From positions 1 to 64,000 of the forward strand of contig NZ_JAWDIE010000019.1 of NCBI RefSeq assembly GCF_037688875.1: a stretch of DNA of 64,000 nt. The letters run 5' to 3'. Within the stretch, counting starts at the first letter, position 1. Every line of letters starts with the position of its first letter. The stretch comes from Amphibiibacter pelophylacis. GTDB lineage: Bacteria; Pseudomonadota; Gammaproteobacteria; Burkholderiales; Burkholderiaceae_C. Below the pieces are notes generated by a model that was not told the DNA's origin, did no database searches, and saw only the letters and a program-made list of their open reading frames with translations. The position numbers were made by a program, and so were the translations under genes. Below, piece after piece: positions 47,556 to 55,612 of this stretch.

Positions 47556-47578
47556 TAAATGCATTTTAAATGCATTTA
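47556..47578. promoter_or_regulatory. NsrR operator upstream of hmp
   Basis: The 23-bp site TAAATGCATTT-T-AAATGCATTTA is an 11-1-11 inverted repeat, and the symmetry extends one more base each side (47555 and 47579). It matches the enterobacterial/neisserial NsrR consensus (AAGATGCATTT-N-AAATGCATCTT) in all core positions. It sits 24 bp before the hmp ATG, where it would cover the promoter. Confidence 0.9.
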
Positions 47579-47618
47579 TGTCGCACCCACAAGAAATGAC
47601 ACAACCCGACAGAAAGAC

Positions 47619-48599
47619 TCAGCCGGTGCGCACCCCGCGCCGGTGCAGAATCTCGCCCACGATGCCGCGCCGGAACAGCAGCACGCACAGCACGAAAATC
47701 AGCCCGATGACGATGGTCACCGATTCGCCCAGGCCGTTGAACCAGTCGATGCCGGTCAGGCTGGCAAAAGCGCGGCCGACGTTGCCCAGGCGGTTTTCCA
47801 GGATCACGATGATGGCCGCGCCCACGACGGGGCCCAGCAGCGTGCCCATGCCGCCGATCAGCGTCATCAGGATCACGAGGCCGGATGTGGCCCAGTAGAC
47901 ATCGGTCAGCGTGGCGAAGCCCAGCACCAGGGTTTTGGTCGAACCGGCCAGGCCCGTCAGCGCCGCCGACAGCACAAAAGCCAGCAGCTTGAAGCGGTCA
48001 GCCGGGTAGCCCAGCGAAATGGCGCGCGGTTCGTTGTCCTTGATGGCGCGCAGCACCTGCCCGAAGGGCGAATGCACCACGCGCGCCACCAGGGCAAAAC
48101 CGGCCACGGCCACGGCCAGCACCAGGTAGTAGAGCGCGGTGTCGCTGGACAGATCGATCAGGCCCAGCAGCTGGCCACGCGGCACGCCCTGCAGTCCGTC
48201 CTCGCCGCCCGTGAAAGGCGCCTGCAGGCACAGAAAGTAGAACATCTGCGCCAGCGCCAGCGTGATCATCGAAAAGTAGATGCCCTGGCGACGGATGGCG
48301 ATCCAGCCCATGACCGCGCCCAAAGCCGCCGCGAACAGCGTGCCCGCCACGATGCCGCCCAGCGGGCCCCAGCCCTGGCTGGCGGCCAGATAGCCGGTGA
48401 CGTAAGACGCTCCGCCAAAAAACGCGGCGTGGCCGAAGGACAGCAGGCCGGTGTAGCCCAGCAGCAGGTTGAAGGCGCAGGCAAACAGGGCGAAGCACAG
48501 CAGCTTCATCATGAACACCGGGTAAACCACCAGCGGGGCCAGCAGGCCCGCCAGCAGCAGCACGGCGTAGAGGATCAGGTTGGCGCGGTTGGACATCAT
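47619..48599 (-). CDS. livM: Branched-chain amino acid ABC permease LivM
   Basis: This 326-residue inner-membrane permease has about nine helices. The family loop GLPADRFKLLAFVLSAALTGLAG type (here GYPADRFKLLAFVLSAALTGLAGSTKTL, about 215-245) preceded by RAIKDNEPRAISLG is the cytoplasmic coupling region that contacts the ATPases. It is last in the livG-livF-substrate protein-livH-livM cassette and starts 7 bp after livH. ATG at 48599 or 48596. Function: uptake of branched-chain amino acids or related amides. Confidence 0.93.
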   Translation of the reverse strand: MMSNRANLILYAVLLLAGLLAPLVVYPVFMMKLLCFALFACAFNLLLGYTGLLSFGHAAFFGGASYVTGYLAASQGWGPLGGIVAGTLFAAALGAVMGWIAIRRQGIYFSMITLALAQMFYFLCLQAPFTGGEDGLQGVPRGQLLGLIDLSSDTALYYLVLAVAVAGFALVARVVHSPFGQVLRAIKDNEPRAISLGYPADRFKLLAFVLSAALTGLAGSTKTLVLGFATLTDVYWATSGLVILMTLIGGMGTLLGPVVGAAIIVILENRLGNVGRAFASLTGIDWFNGLGESVTIVIGLIFVLCVLLFRRGIVGEILHRRGVRTG

Positions 48600-48606
48600 C
48601 GGGCCT

Positions 48607-49491
48607 TCATTTCTCTTTGCCGAACAGGCCGGCCGGACGCAGGATCAGCACCAGCACCATGATGACGAACACCACCGTGCTGGACGCCTGCGGGTAGAAC
48701 ACGCGGGTCAGTCCCTCGATGACGCCCAGCGCCAGGCCGGTGACGATGGCGCCCAGAATCGAGCCCATGCCGCCAATGACCACCACGGCGAAGACGACGA
48801 TGATCAGGTGCGAGCCCATCAGCGGCGAAACCTGCATCACCGGCGCGGCCAGCACCCCGGCCAGGCCCGCCAGCGCCACGCCAAAGCCGTAGGTCAGCGT
48901 GATCATGCGCGGCACGTTGACGCCGAACGATTCCACCAGACGCGGGTTTTCGGTGCCTGCGCGCAAAAGCGCTCCCAGCCGGGTTTTCTCGATGACGAAC
49001 CAGGTCGCGAAGCACACCGCCAGCGAGGCCACGACCACCCAGGCGCGGTAATTGGGCAGGATCATGAAGCCCAGGTTGGTCGCGCCCTGCAGCAGGTCGG
49101 GCGTGTCGTAGCTCTGGCCCGAAGCGCCGTAGATGGAGCGGAAAATGCCCTCGATCAGCAGCGTCAGCCCGAAGGTCAGCAGCAGGCCGTAGAGATGATC
49201 CAGGCGGTAGAGCCAGCGCAGCATGGTCTTTTCAATGACGATGCCCAGCAGCCCCACGACCAGCGGCGCCAGGACCAGCATCACCCAGTAGTTCAGACCG
49301 AGGTAGTTTGCCCCCATCCAGGCCAGCATGGCGCCCAGCATGAACAGGGCACCGTGGGCGAAGTTGATGACATTGAGCAGGCCGAAAATCACGGCCAGCC
49401 CCAGGCTGAGCACCGCGTAAAAGCTGCCATTGACCAGCCCCAGAAGGAGCTGGCCCAGCAGGGCCACCAGGGGGACGCCAAACAGTTCCAT
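48607..49491 (-). CDS. livH: Branched-chain amino acid ABC permease LivH
   Basis: This 294-residue permease has about eight helices and the LivH family motifs NGSFYAVLSLGLAVIFGLLNVINFAHGALFMLGA near the N-terminus and RAGTENPRLVESFGVNVPRM (coupling loop, about 180-200). It pairs with LivM to form the transmembrane pore of a branched-chain amino-acid-type importer. It starts 27 bp after the substrate-binding protein gene. Confidence 0.93.
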   Translation of the reverse strand: MELFGVPLVALLGQLLLGLVNGSFYAVLSLGLAVIFGLLNVINFAHGALFMLGAMLAWMGANYLGLNYWVMLVLAPLVVGLLGIVIEKTMLRWLYRLDHLYGLLLTFGLTLLIEGIFRSIYGASGQSYDTPDLLQGATNLGFMILPNYRAWVVVASLAVCFATWFVIEKTRLGALLRAGTENPRLVESFGVNVPRMITLTYGFGVALAGLAGVLAAPVMQVSPLMGSHLIIVVFAVVVIGGMGSILGAIVTGLALGVIEGLTRVFYPQASSTVVFVIMVLVLILRPAGLFGKEK

Positions 49492-49518
49492 AGGGCTTTC
49501 CGCTTGCGGTATCAGGGC

Positions 49519-50718
49519 TTATTTCTTGACCAGGCTGCACTTGGATTCGGCCAGCGTGGTGTAGGCCTTGCTGCCCGGCACGGTCTGCAGCAGCTTGTAG
49601 TAATCCCAGGGCTTGGTCGATTCGGCGGGCGTTTTCACCTGCAACAGATACATGTCGCGCACCATGCGGCCGTCGGCGCGGATGGTGCCGTTCTTGACGA
49701 ACATGTCGTTGATCGGCGTCTTGCGCAGCTGCTCCATCACCTTGGCGCCGTCGGTCGTCCCGGCGGCCTTGACCGCCTTCAGCCAGGTCAGGGTGGCCGA
49801 GTAGTCGGCGGCCTGCAGGCTGCTGGGCATGCGCTTGAATTTCTCGATGAAGCGCGATGCGAACTTGCGCGTGTCGTCGTTCTGGTCCCAGTACCAGCTG
49901 TCGGTGACCAGCAGGCCCTGCGCGGTTTTCAGGCCCAGGCTGTGGATGTCGTTGATGAACACCAGCAGGCCAGCCAGCTTCATGGTCTTGGTGATGCCGA
50001 ACTCGTTGGCCGCCTTGACGCTGTTGATGAAATCGCCGCCCGCGTTGGCCAGGCCCAGCACCTGCGCCTTGGAGGCCTGCGCCTGCAGCAGGAAGGACGA
50101 GAAATCCGACGCACCCAGCGGGTGGCGCACTGCGCCGGCCACCGTGCCGCCGCTGCCCTTGACGATTTCGGTCGCGTCTTTTTCGAGCGAATGGCCGAAG
50201 GCGTAATCGGCGGTCAGGAAGTACCAGCTCTTGTCGCCCTTGTCGACCAGGGCCTTGGCCGACACGCGGGCCAGCGCCACGGTGTCGTAGGCGTAGTGGA
50301 CGTTGTAGGGCGTGCAGTCCTCGTTGGTCAGGCGCGAAGAGCCCGCGCCGATGATGAAATAAGGCACTTTCTTGTCGGCCATGATGCGCGCCGTGGCCAG
50401 AGCGGCGGCCGAATTGGTGCCGCCCACGACCATGTTCACACCCTGCTGATCCACCCATTCGCGGGCCTTGGTGGCAGCGACGTCGGCCTTGTTCTGGTGA
50501 TCGGCGGTCAGCACCTCGATCTTGCGGCCCAGCACGTTGCCGCCGAAATCAGCCACAGCCATTTTGATGGCTTCGCCACCGGCCTGGCCGTCGATGTCCG
50601 AATAGACGCCCGACATGTCGGTGATGAAACCGATGCGAACCGGGCCGGTTTGCGCGTGGGCGGCGGTAGCCAGCAGGCTGGCCAGAGCGAGGGCGGTGAT
50701 TTTCAGGGTCTGTTTCAT
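49519..50718 (-). CDS. ABC transporter substrate-binding protein (LivK type)
   Basis: This 399-residue periplasmic protein has a clear signal peptide (about 1-24, ending AAHAQ) and the Peripla_BP_6 fold: VRIGFITDMSGVYSDIDG, GGEAIKMAVADFGGNV and MVVGGTNSAAALATARI. It captures the ligand for the LivHM-LivGF transporter. Substrates of this sub-branch include branched-chain amino acids, aromatic acids and amides; the sequence does not decide. The ATG at 50718 has GGAG upstream; an in-frame start nine codons upstream lacks a ribosome site. Confidence 0.92.
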   Translation of the reverse strand: MKQTLKITALALASLLATAAHAQTGPVRIGFITDMSGVYSDIDGQAGGEAIKMAVADFGGNVLGRKIEVLTADHQNKADVAATKAREWVDQQGVNMVVGGTNSAAALATARIMADKKVPYFIIGAGSSRLTNEDCTPYNVHYAYDTVALARVSAKALVDKGDKSWYFLTADYAFGHSLEKDATEIVKGSGGTVAGAVRHPLGASDFSSFLLQAQASKAQVLGLANAGGDFINSVKAANEFGITKTMKLAGLLVFINDIHSLGLKTAQGLLVTDSWYWDQNDDTRKFASRFIEKFKRMPSSLQAADYSATLTWLKAVKAAGTTDGAKVMEQLRKTPINDMFVKNGTIRADGRMVRDMYLLQVKTPAESTKPWDYYKLLQTVPGSKAYTTLAESKCSLVKK

Positions 50719-50808
50719 GGGAAGGCTCCGTTCTTTCGGGGTCAAGTTCAGGATGTCAAAAAAGGACAGCCGCCCGTGCGCAAAAGAGGCGCCGGGCGCT
50801 GGCGGGCG

Positions 50809-51522
50809 TCAGACGCCCAGCAGTTCGTTCAGCTGCGGCATGCGCGCCGCCAGCTCGCTCTGGCCGAATTCCAGCGCGACGCGGCCGTGCTCCATCACGT
50901 AGAAGCGGTCGGCCAGCGGCCCGGCAAAGTGGAAGTTCTGCTCGACCATCACGATGGTGAAGCCCTGGCCGCGCAGCGTCTGGATCATGCGCGCCAGCGT
51001 CTGGACGATAACGGGCGCCAGGCCTTCGGAGATTTCATCCAGCAGCAGCACGCGCGCGCCGGTGCGCAGCATGCGCGCCACCGCCAGCATCTGCTGCTCG
51101 CCGCCGGACAGCCGCGTGCCGGGGCTGCTGCGCCGTGTTTTCAGATTGGGGAAGAGGCTGTAGATCTCGTCCACACTCATGCCCTCGCGGCCCGTGCCGA
51201 CCAGCGGCGGGGGCAGCATCAGGTTTTCCTCGCAGGACAGGCTGGCGAAAATGCCGCGCTCTTCGGGGCAGTAGCCCAGGCCCAGGCGGGCGATGCGGTA
51301 GGTCGGCCAATCGATGGTTTCCTGCCCCAGGATGCGCACCGAGCCCGTGCGCCGACCCGTCAGGCCCAGCAGCGCACGCAGCGTGCTGGTGCGGCCCGAG
51401 CCGTTGCGGCCCAGCAGCGAAACCACTTCGCCCTCGCGCACCTCCAGGCTCACGCCGTGCAGGATGTGCGATTCGCCGTACCAGGCGTTCACGCCGTCCA
51501 GCTGGATCACCGGCGCGCTCAT
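50809..51522 (-). CDS. livF: Branched-chain amino acid ABC ATPase LivF, variant Walker A
   Basis: This 237-residue nucleotide-binding subunit starts MSAPVIQLDGVNAWYG. The Walker A loop reads GRNGSGRT (38-45), with Arg44 where Lys is nearly universal. The rest is normal: the LSGGEQQMLAVARML signature, Walker B VLLLDEISEGL, and a switch His in MVEQNF context. It overlaps livG by 4 bp and is 90 bp before the substrate-binding protein. LivF partners LivG on the permease dimer. Confidence 0.92.
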   Translation of the reverse strand: MSAPVIQLDGVNAWYGESHILHGVSLEVREGEVVSLLGRNGSGRTSTLRALLGLTGRRTGSVRILGQETIDWPTYRIARLGLGYCPEERGIFASLSCEENLMLPPPLVGTGREGMSVDEIYSLFPNLKTRRSSPGTRLSGGEQQMLAVARMLRTGARVLLLDEISEGLAPVIVQTLARMIQTLRGQGFTIVMVEQNFHFAGPLADRFYVMEHGRVALEFGQSELAARMPQLNELLGV

Positions 51523-52292
51523 GCGTGCGCTCCCTGCAGGGCCACGTCGGCGCTGCCCATATAGGCCTGCATCACCTCGGGGTTGGACGACACGGCGGCG
51601 TAATCGCCCTCGGCCAGTACCTTGCCCTGCTGCAGCACCGTGATGCGGTCGGCGATGGCCGAAATCACGTTCATATTGTGTTCCACCATCAGAATGGTGC
51701 GGCCCCGGGAGACCTTTTTGATCAGCGCAGTGACGCGGCCCACGTCCTCGTGGCCCATGCCCTGGGTGGGCTCGTCGAGCAGCATCAGCTCGGGCTCCAT
51801 GCCCAGCGTGGTGGCGATCTCCAGGGCGCGCTTGCGCCCGTAGGGCAGATTGGCCGTCAGCTCGTGCGCCATGTCCTGCAGATCGACCTCGGCCAGCAAC
51901 TCCATCGCCCGCGCGTCCAGCTGGCTGAGCAGGCTCTGGCTGCGCCAGAAGTGGAAAGACACGCCAAGGCCCCGCTGCAGTCCCAGGCGCACGTTCTCCA
52001 GCACCGTCATGCCGGGGAAGACCGCCGAAATCTGGAAGGACCGGATCACCCCGCGCCGCGCCACCTGCACCGGGCTGTCAGCGGTGATGTCCTGTCCGTT
52101 GAACAGGATGCGACCGCTGGTGGGCGCCAGAAACTTGGTCAGCAGGTTGAAGCAGGTGGTCTTGCCCGCCCCGTTGGGACCGATCAGGGCGTGAATGTGG
52201 CCGCGCTGGACGTTCAGGGAAACATCGTCCACCGCCAGGAAATCCCCGAATCGGCGGCTGATGTGTTCGGCTTGCAGGATAGGGTCGGACAT
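51519..52292 (-). CDS. livG: Branched-chain amino acid ABC ATPase LivG
   Basis: This 257-residue ATPase has a canonical Walker A GPNGAGKTTCFNLL, a Q-loop, the LPYGRKRALEIATTL variant signature typical of LivG, and Walker B LMLLDEPTQGMG. It is first in the cassette, whose order is livG-livF-substrate protein-livH-livM. The ATG at 52292 is preceded by a 15-bp palindrome rather than a Shine-Dalgarno. A GTG at 52310 inside this palindrome would add six residues. It ends inside the livF start. Confidence 0.93.
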   Translation of the reverse strand: MSDPILQAEHISRRFGDFLAVDDVSLNVQRGHIHALIGPNGAGKTTCFNLLTKFLAPTSGRILFNGQDITADSPVQVARRGVIRSFQISAVFPGMTVLENVRLGLQRGLGVSFHFWRSQSLLSQLDARAMELLAEVDLQDMAHELTANLPYGRKRALEIATTLGMEPELMLLDEPTQGMGHEDVGRVTALIKKVSRGRTILMVEHNMNVISAIADRITVLQQGKVLAEGDYAAVSSNPEVMQAYMGSADVALQGAHA

Positions 52293-52296
52293 GTCG

Positions 52297-52311
52297 GGTG
52301 CGCCGCGCACC
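52297..52311. repeat. 15-bp palindrome at the livG start
   Basis: GGTGCGC-C-GCGCACC is a perfect 7-1-7 inverted repeat ending 4 bp before the livG ATG, where a ribosome site is expected. It contains the same GGTGCG-N3-CGCACC core as the palindrome before amt. Confidence 0.6.
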
Positions 52312-52359
52312 TGTCAAAATCTGATCAGCGCGGGCGCATTTGTTGCACCGCAGCGGAGT

Positions 52360-52794
52360 TTAGGGGCTGGAATCGGCGTGCTCCGCAGGGGTTTTCCCTG
52401 TAATTCCAGACCCAGCCCGCGTTTCTGCCCCAGCCTCGCCCGCATCGCAGGGCTGCCCGGTGCGGCGGCAGTGGTGGCCCTCGCGCCAGGCGCTGCCCTG
52501 GGACAGACAGCCCGTGCGGCAGATCACCCGGTGGACCAGCCGCGCGGCGTGCTGCGGCGTCATGGCCAGCGGCTGAGCTTGAGTGCCCGCCGCCTCCCCC
52601 ACCCAGGACAGCAGCGTGGTCTGCAGCACCAGGCGCACCTGCTGCGCCCAGAGGCGCTCGCGCTGCGCACGATTGTCAGCGTCCAGCGCGGCCACTTGCG
52701 CCTGAAGGGCGCTGACGGTGTCCGTGCAGCGCGTCTGCAGCGCGGCCAGGTGGCGGATGAGCAGCTGGTGCTCGCACAGTCGGTCTGACAGCAT
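52360..52794 (-). CDS. Fur-box-controlled small Cys/His protein (DUF2325-like tail)
   Basis: This 144-residue protein has a helical N-terminal half (about 1-65, Leu/Gln/Arg-rich, likely coiled) and a Cys/His-rich C-terminus: Cys92-x3-Cys96, then His107, His108, Cys109 and Cys116. The stretch VICRTGCLSQGSAWREGHHCRRTGQPC resembles, by eye, the end of DUF2325 proteins, but the Rossmann-like part of that family is missing. The start at 52794 has GGAG 7 bases upstream; an ATG at 52824 lies only 6 bp from a near-consensus Fur box, so the Fur site likely covers the promoter. Metal binding is plausible; function is unknown. Confidence 0.7.
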   Translation of the reverse strand: MLSDRLCEHQLLIRHLAALQTRCTDTVSALQAQVAALDADNRAQRERLWAQQVRLVLQTTLLSWVGEAAGTQAQPLAMTPQHAARLVHRVICRTGCLSQGSAWREGHHCRRTGQPCDAGEAGAETRAGSGITGKTPAEHADSSP

Positions 52795-52830
52795 GGCGGG
52801 GCTCCGGTGGATGGGGAGCCCCATGTTACA

Positions 52831-52845
52831 TGAGAATTATTCTCA
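52831..52845. promoter_or_regulatory. Fur box
   Basis: TGAGAATTATTCTCA is a 7-1-7 inverted repeat matching the Fur consensus TGATAAT-N-ATTATCA at 12 of the 14 defined positions. It lies 36 bp upstream of the small Cys/His gene start and in a short AT-rich island. No other ferric-uptake-type box was noticed in the window. Confidence 0.8.
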
Positions 52846-52872
52846 AATAAGTACAAAGCGCAGACCACGTCC

Positions 52873-53355
52873 CTACAGCAGATCCACCGACGTCACCTGC
52901 CGCACGATGATCCGGTGGCGTTTATCGGGCTCGCAGCGCAGCCACCAAACGTCGCCTTTACGGATGATGAGCGACCCCTGGCTTTGCCCCAGGCCCAGCA
53001 GCAGGCCCAGCATGTCGCCCAGCAGCGGCTGGTGGCTGACCAGCAGCAGCGTGGGCGCCAGGGCCTGCTGGCGCGGGGTGGGCGGCCACTGCAGGAAATC
53101 CAGCACCACCCTCGCCCGGCCCTGCGGGTCCATCACGGGCTGGCGCTGGTAATCGCGCTCCAGCGCCTCCACCGTTTCGATGGCGCGCCGCGCCGGGCTG
53201 GAGCAGACCAGCGTGTCGTCGGGCAGACGGCGGCGCAGCCAGGCGGCCATGCGCTGCGCCTGACGGTGGCCTTTGGGGCTGAGCGCGCGGTCCAGGTCGG
53301 ACTGGCCCTCCTGGGCCGCGTGAGCGTGGGCGTGACGCCAGAGCAGAAGATCCAT
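52873..53355 (-). CDS. sixA: Phosphohistidine phosphatase SixA
   Basis: This 160-residue single-domain histidine phosphatase has the RHG-like motif at Arg7-His8 (MDLLLWRHAHA), a second conserved Arg in CSSPARRAIETVE and the C-terminal catalytic His in LLVSHQPLLGDM. SixA dephosphorylates phosphohistidine on HPt/NPr-type proteins. It begins 15 bp after ppk on the same strand; the ppk-sixA linkage recurs in proteobacteria. Confidence 0.9.
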   Translation of the reverse strand: MDLLLWRHAHAHAAQEGQSDLDRALSPKGHRQAQRMAAWLRRRLPDDTLVCSSPARRAIETVEALERDYQRQPVMDPQGRARVVLDFLQWPPTPRQQALAPTLLLVSHQPLLGDMLGLLLGLGQSQGSLIIRKGDVWWLRCEPDKRHRIIVRQVTSVDLL

Positions 53356-53370
53356 GCAGCAGAAATCAGG

Positions 53371-55509
53371 TCAGAGTGAGACGGAACGGCCTGCCGCACC
53401 GGCCGGCTGCGGGGCGCCTTCGCTGTGCCCAGCCATCAGGCGGTCGTGCACGGAGGGCTGGCCCGGCACCGGCGCAGGCGGCAGATACTGGCTATCGCGC
53501 AGCGTCCAGGACAGCGCGCGATCTTCCAGATAGTAGCCCAGACCTTCGCGCAAAATGCGGCGCACCAGCGCCGGGTCTTCCACCGGCCAGGCCAGCTCGA
53601 TGCGGCGCAGCATGTTGCGGCTCATCCAGTCAGCGCTGGACAGCAGCAGCTCCTGGCGCCCGGCGATGTCGAAATGGACGATGCGCGTGTGCTCCAGAAA
53701 GCGCCCAATCACCGAGCGCACGCGCACGTTGTCCGTGACCCCTGCCAGCTGCGCGGGCAGCATGCAGGCGCCGCGCACGATCAGCTCGATCTGCACCCCG
53801 GCCTGGCTGGCGGCAACGATGGCTTCCAGCAGCGCCTCGTCGGTAAAGGCGTTCATTTTGGCCACGAGGCGCGCCGGTTTGCCCGCCCGCGCCGCGCGCG
53901 CCGCCGCTGCCATGCGCGCCAGCAGACGGCTCTGCAGCCCGGAGGGCGCCAGCCAGATCTTGCCCAGACGCGGCAGCTCGGTCTGGCTGGCCAGGTGAAC
54001 GAAAATCTTGTGCATGTCCAGCGTCAGCACCGGGTCGGCGGTGAAATGGCTGAAATCGGTGTACAGCCGCGCCGAGCGCGCGTTGTAATTGCCCGTGGAC
54101 AGATGGCCGTAGCGGCGCAGCCGCCGCCCTTCGCGGCGCGTCACCAGCAGCATCTTGCCGTGGGTTTTCAGGCCGACCACGCCGTAAACCACCTGCACGC
54201 CCACCGCCTCCAGCGATTCGGCCCAATTGATGTTGGCCTCTTCGTCAAAGCGGGCCTGAAGCTCGACCAGCGCGGTCACATCCTTGCCCTTGCGCACCGC
54301 TTCGCCCAGCAGGCGCACGAGCTGCGAGCCGCTTTCGGTGCGGTAAATCGTCTGCTTGATGGCGACCACGTCCGGGTCGTGCACCGCTTCGCGCAGGAAA
54401 TCAATGACGGCGTCAAAGCTCTCAAAAGGCTGGTGGGCCAGCACGTCGCCCTTTTGCAGGCGCTCGAAAAACGACTGCCCCGCCTTCAGCCCCGGCGCGG
54501 GGCGCGGCTGAAACGGCGGGAAGAGCAGATCGGGGCGGTCCACGAGGTCCATCACCATGCCCAGGCGCACCAGGTTGACCGGCCCGTTGACGCGGTACAG
54601 CGCCTGCTGATCCAGCCCGAACTGCTCGCACAGGAAGAGTGCGTTGGTGTCGGTGCAGTTGGCCGAGACCTCGATGCGCACCGCGCGGCCGTAATGGCGA
54701 TGCTTGAGGCTTTCGCGCAGCGCCAGGCGCAGGTTGCTGACATCGACGTCGGTCATGTCGATGTCGCTGTTGCGCGTGACGCGGAACTGGGAGATCTCCT
54801 CCACCCGCCGCCCGGCGAACAGCGACTGCAGATTGCCCCGGATCAGGCTGGAGAGCGAGACCAGCGGAATCTCGCCCGGGCGGCTGGCCAGGCGCGCCGG
54901 CAGGCGGATCAGGCGCGGCAGCGCGCGCGGGATGCGCACGATGGCGACCTGGTTGCTGCGCCCGAAAGCATCGCGGCCCTCCAGGCGCACCATGAAGTTC
55001 AGCGATTTGCTGGCCACCTGCGGAAACGGGTGCGCCGGGTCCAGCCCGATGGGCAGCAGCAGCGGGCGCACCTCGCGCTCGAAGTAGTGGCGCAGCCACT
55101 GGTTCTGCGCCGCGTTGCGCTCCGCGCCCGACAGGAAGTGGATGCCGCGGCTGCGCAGCAGGGGCTCAAGCTCGCGGGTCAGGATGTCGTACTGGCGCGC
55201 CACCAGCTCGTGCGCCTGCGCACTGAGTGCCGCGTAGCTGGCCGGGCTGCAGGGGCCGGGGCGGGTTTCGCCGTCCAGATGCGCCTGCAGGTGATCGACC
55301 ATGCGCACTTCGAAGAACTCGTCCAGGTTGCTCGACACAATGGTCAGATAGCGCAGACGCTCCAGCGGCGGTACGGCCGGGTCCTGCGCGCGCTGCAGCA
55401 CGCGGGCGTTGAAAGACAGGATGCTGGCGTCGCGCGGTATCCAGCCCGGCAGTCCGGGGGCGGACGGGGTTTGGCGCGGTTTTTTGCGGGGAGCAGAAGC
55501 TGAAGACAT
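53371..55509 (-). CDS. ppk1: Polyphosphate kinase 1
   Basis: This 712-residue enzyme reversibly makes polyphosphate from ATP. It has the N domain with FLTIVSSNLDEFFEVR-type sequence (here YLTIVSSNLDEFFEVRM), the head domain, and two phospholipase-D-like domains; the autophosphorylated His is His450 in GLKTHGKMLLV, and RRYGHLSTGNYN follows. The start at 55509 is chosen because the upstream in-frame ATG 55575 lies within a Pho box. Co-directional sixA follows. Phosphate-starvation control is expected from the Pho box. Confidence 0.95.
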   Translation of the reverse strand: MSSASAPRKKPRQTPSAPGLPGWIPRDASILSFNARVLQRAQDPAVPPLERLRYLTIVSSNLDEFFEVRMVDHLQAHLDGETRPGPCSPASYAALSAQAHELVARQYDILTRELEPLLRSRGIHFLSGAERNAAQNQWLRHYFEREVRPLLLPIGLDPAHPFPQVASKSLNFMVRLEGRDAFGRSNQVAIVRIPRALPRLIRLPARLASRPGEIPLVSLSSLIRGNLQSLFAGRRVEEISQFRVTRNSDIDMTDVDVSNLRLALRESLKHRHYGRAVRIEVSANCTDTNALFLCEQFGLDQQALYRVNGPVNLVRLGMVMDLVDRPDLLFPPFQPRPAPGLKAGQSFFERLQKGDVLAHQPFESFDAVIDFLREAVHDPDVVAIKQTIYRTESGSQLVRLLGEAVRKGKDVTALVELQARFDEEANINWAESLEAVGVQVVYGVVGLKTHGKMLLVTRREGRRLRRYGHLSTGNYNARSARLYTDFSHFTADPVLTLDMHKIFVHLASQTELPRLGKIWLAPSGLQSRLLARMAAAARAARAGKPARLVAKMNAFTDEALLEAIVAASQAGVQIELIVRGACMLPAQLAGVTDNVRVRSVIGRFLEHTRIVHFDIAGRQELLLSSADWMSRNMLRRIELAWPVEDPALVRRILREGLGYYLEDRALSWTLRDSQYLPPAPVPGQPSVHDRLMAGHSEGAPQPAGAAGRSVSL

Positions 55510-55557
55510 GGCACAACTGGGCTGCAGTGAACAACCCGGGGATTGAAACGGCCCGAT

Positions 55558-55575
55558 GTGACAGCCCTGTGACAA
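55558..55575 (-). promoter_or_regulatory. Pho box upstream of ppk1
   Basis: On the minus strand two 7-bp direct repeats, TTGTCAC and CTGTCAC, are separated by AGGG, giving the 11-bp period of a PhoB-binding site (consensus CTGTCAT-N4-CTGTCAT). It lies 49 bp before the ppk1 start. Confidence 0.75.
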
Positions 55576-55612
55576 AAATCACGGACGCCCGGCGCAGAAC
55601 ACCCCGCCCGGC

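Noticed and set aside
48580..51564. A 994-codon plus-strand frame antisense to livH, the binding protein and livF
   Set aside because: Composition is typical antisense shadow; the minus-strand genes have strong motifs, ribosome sites and conserved order.
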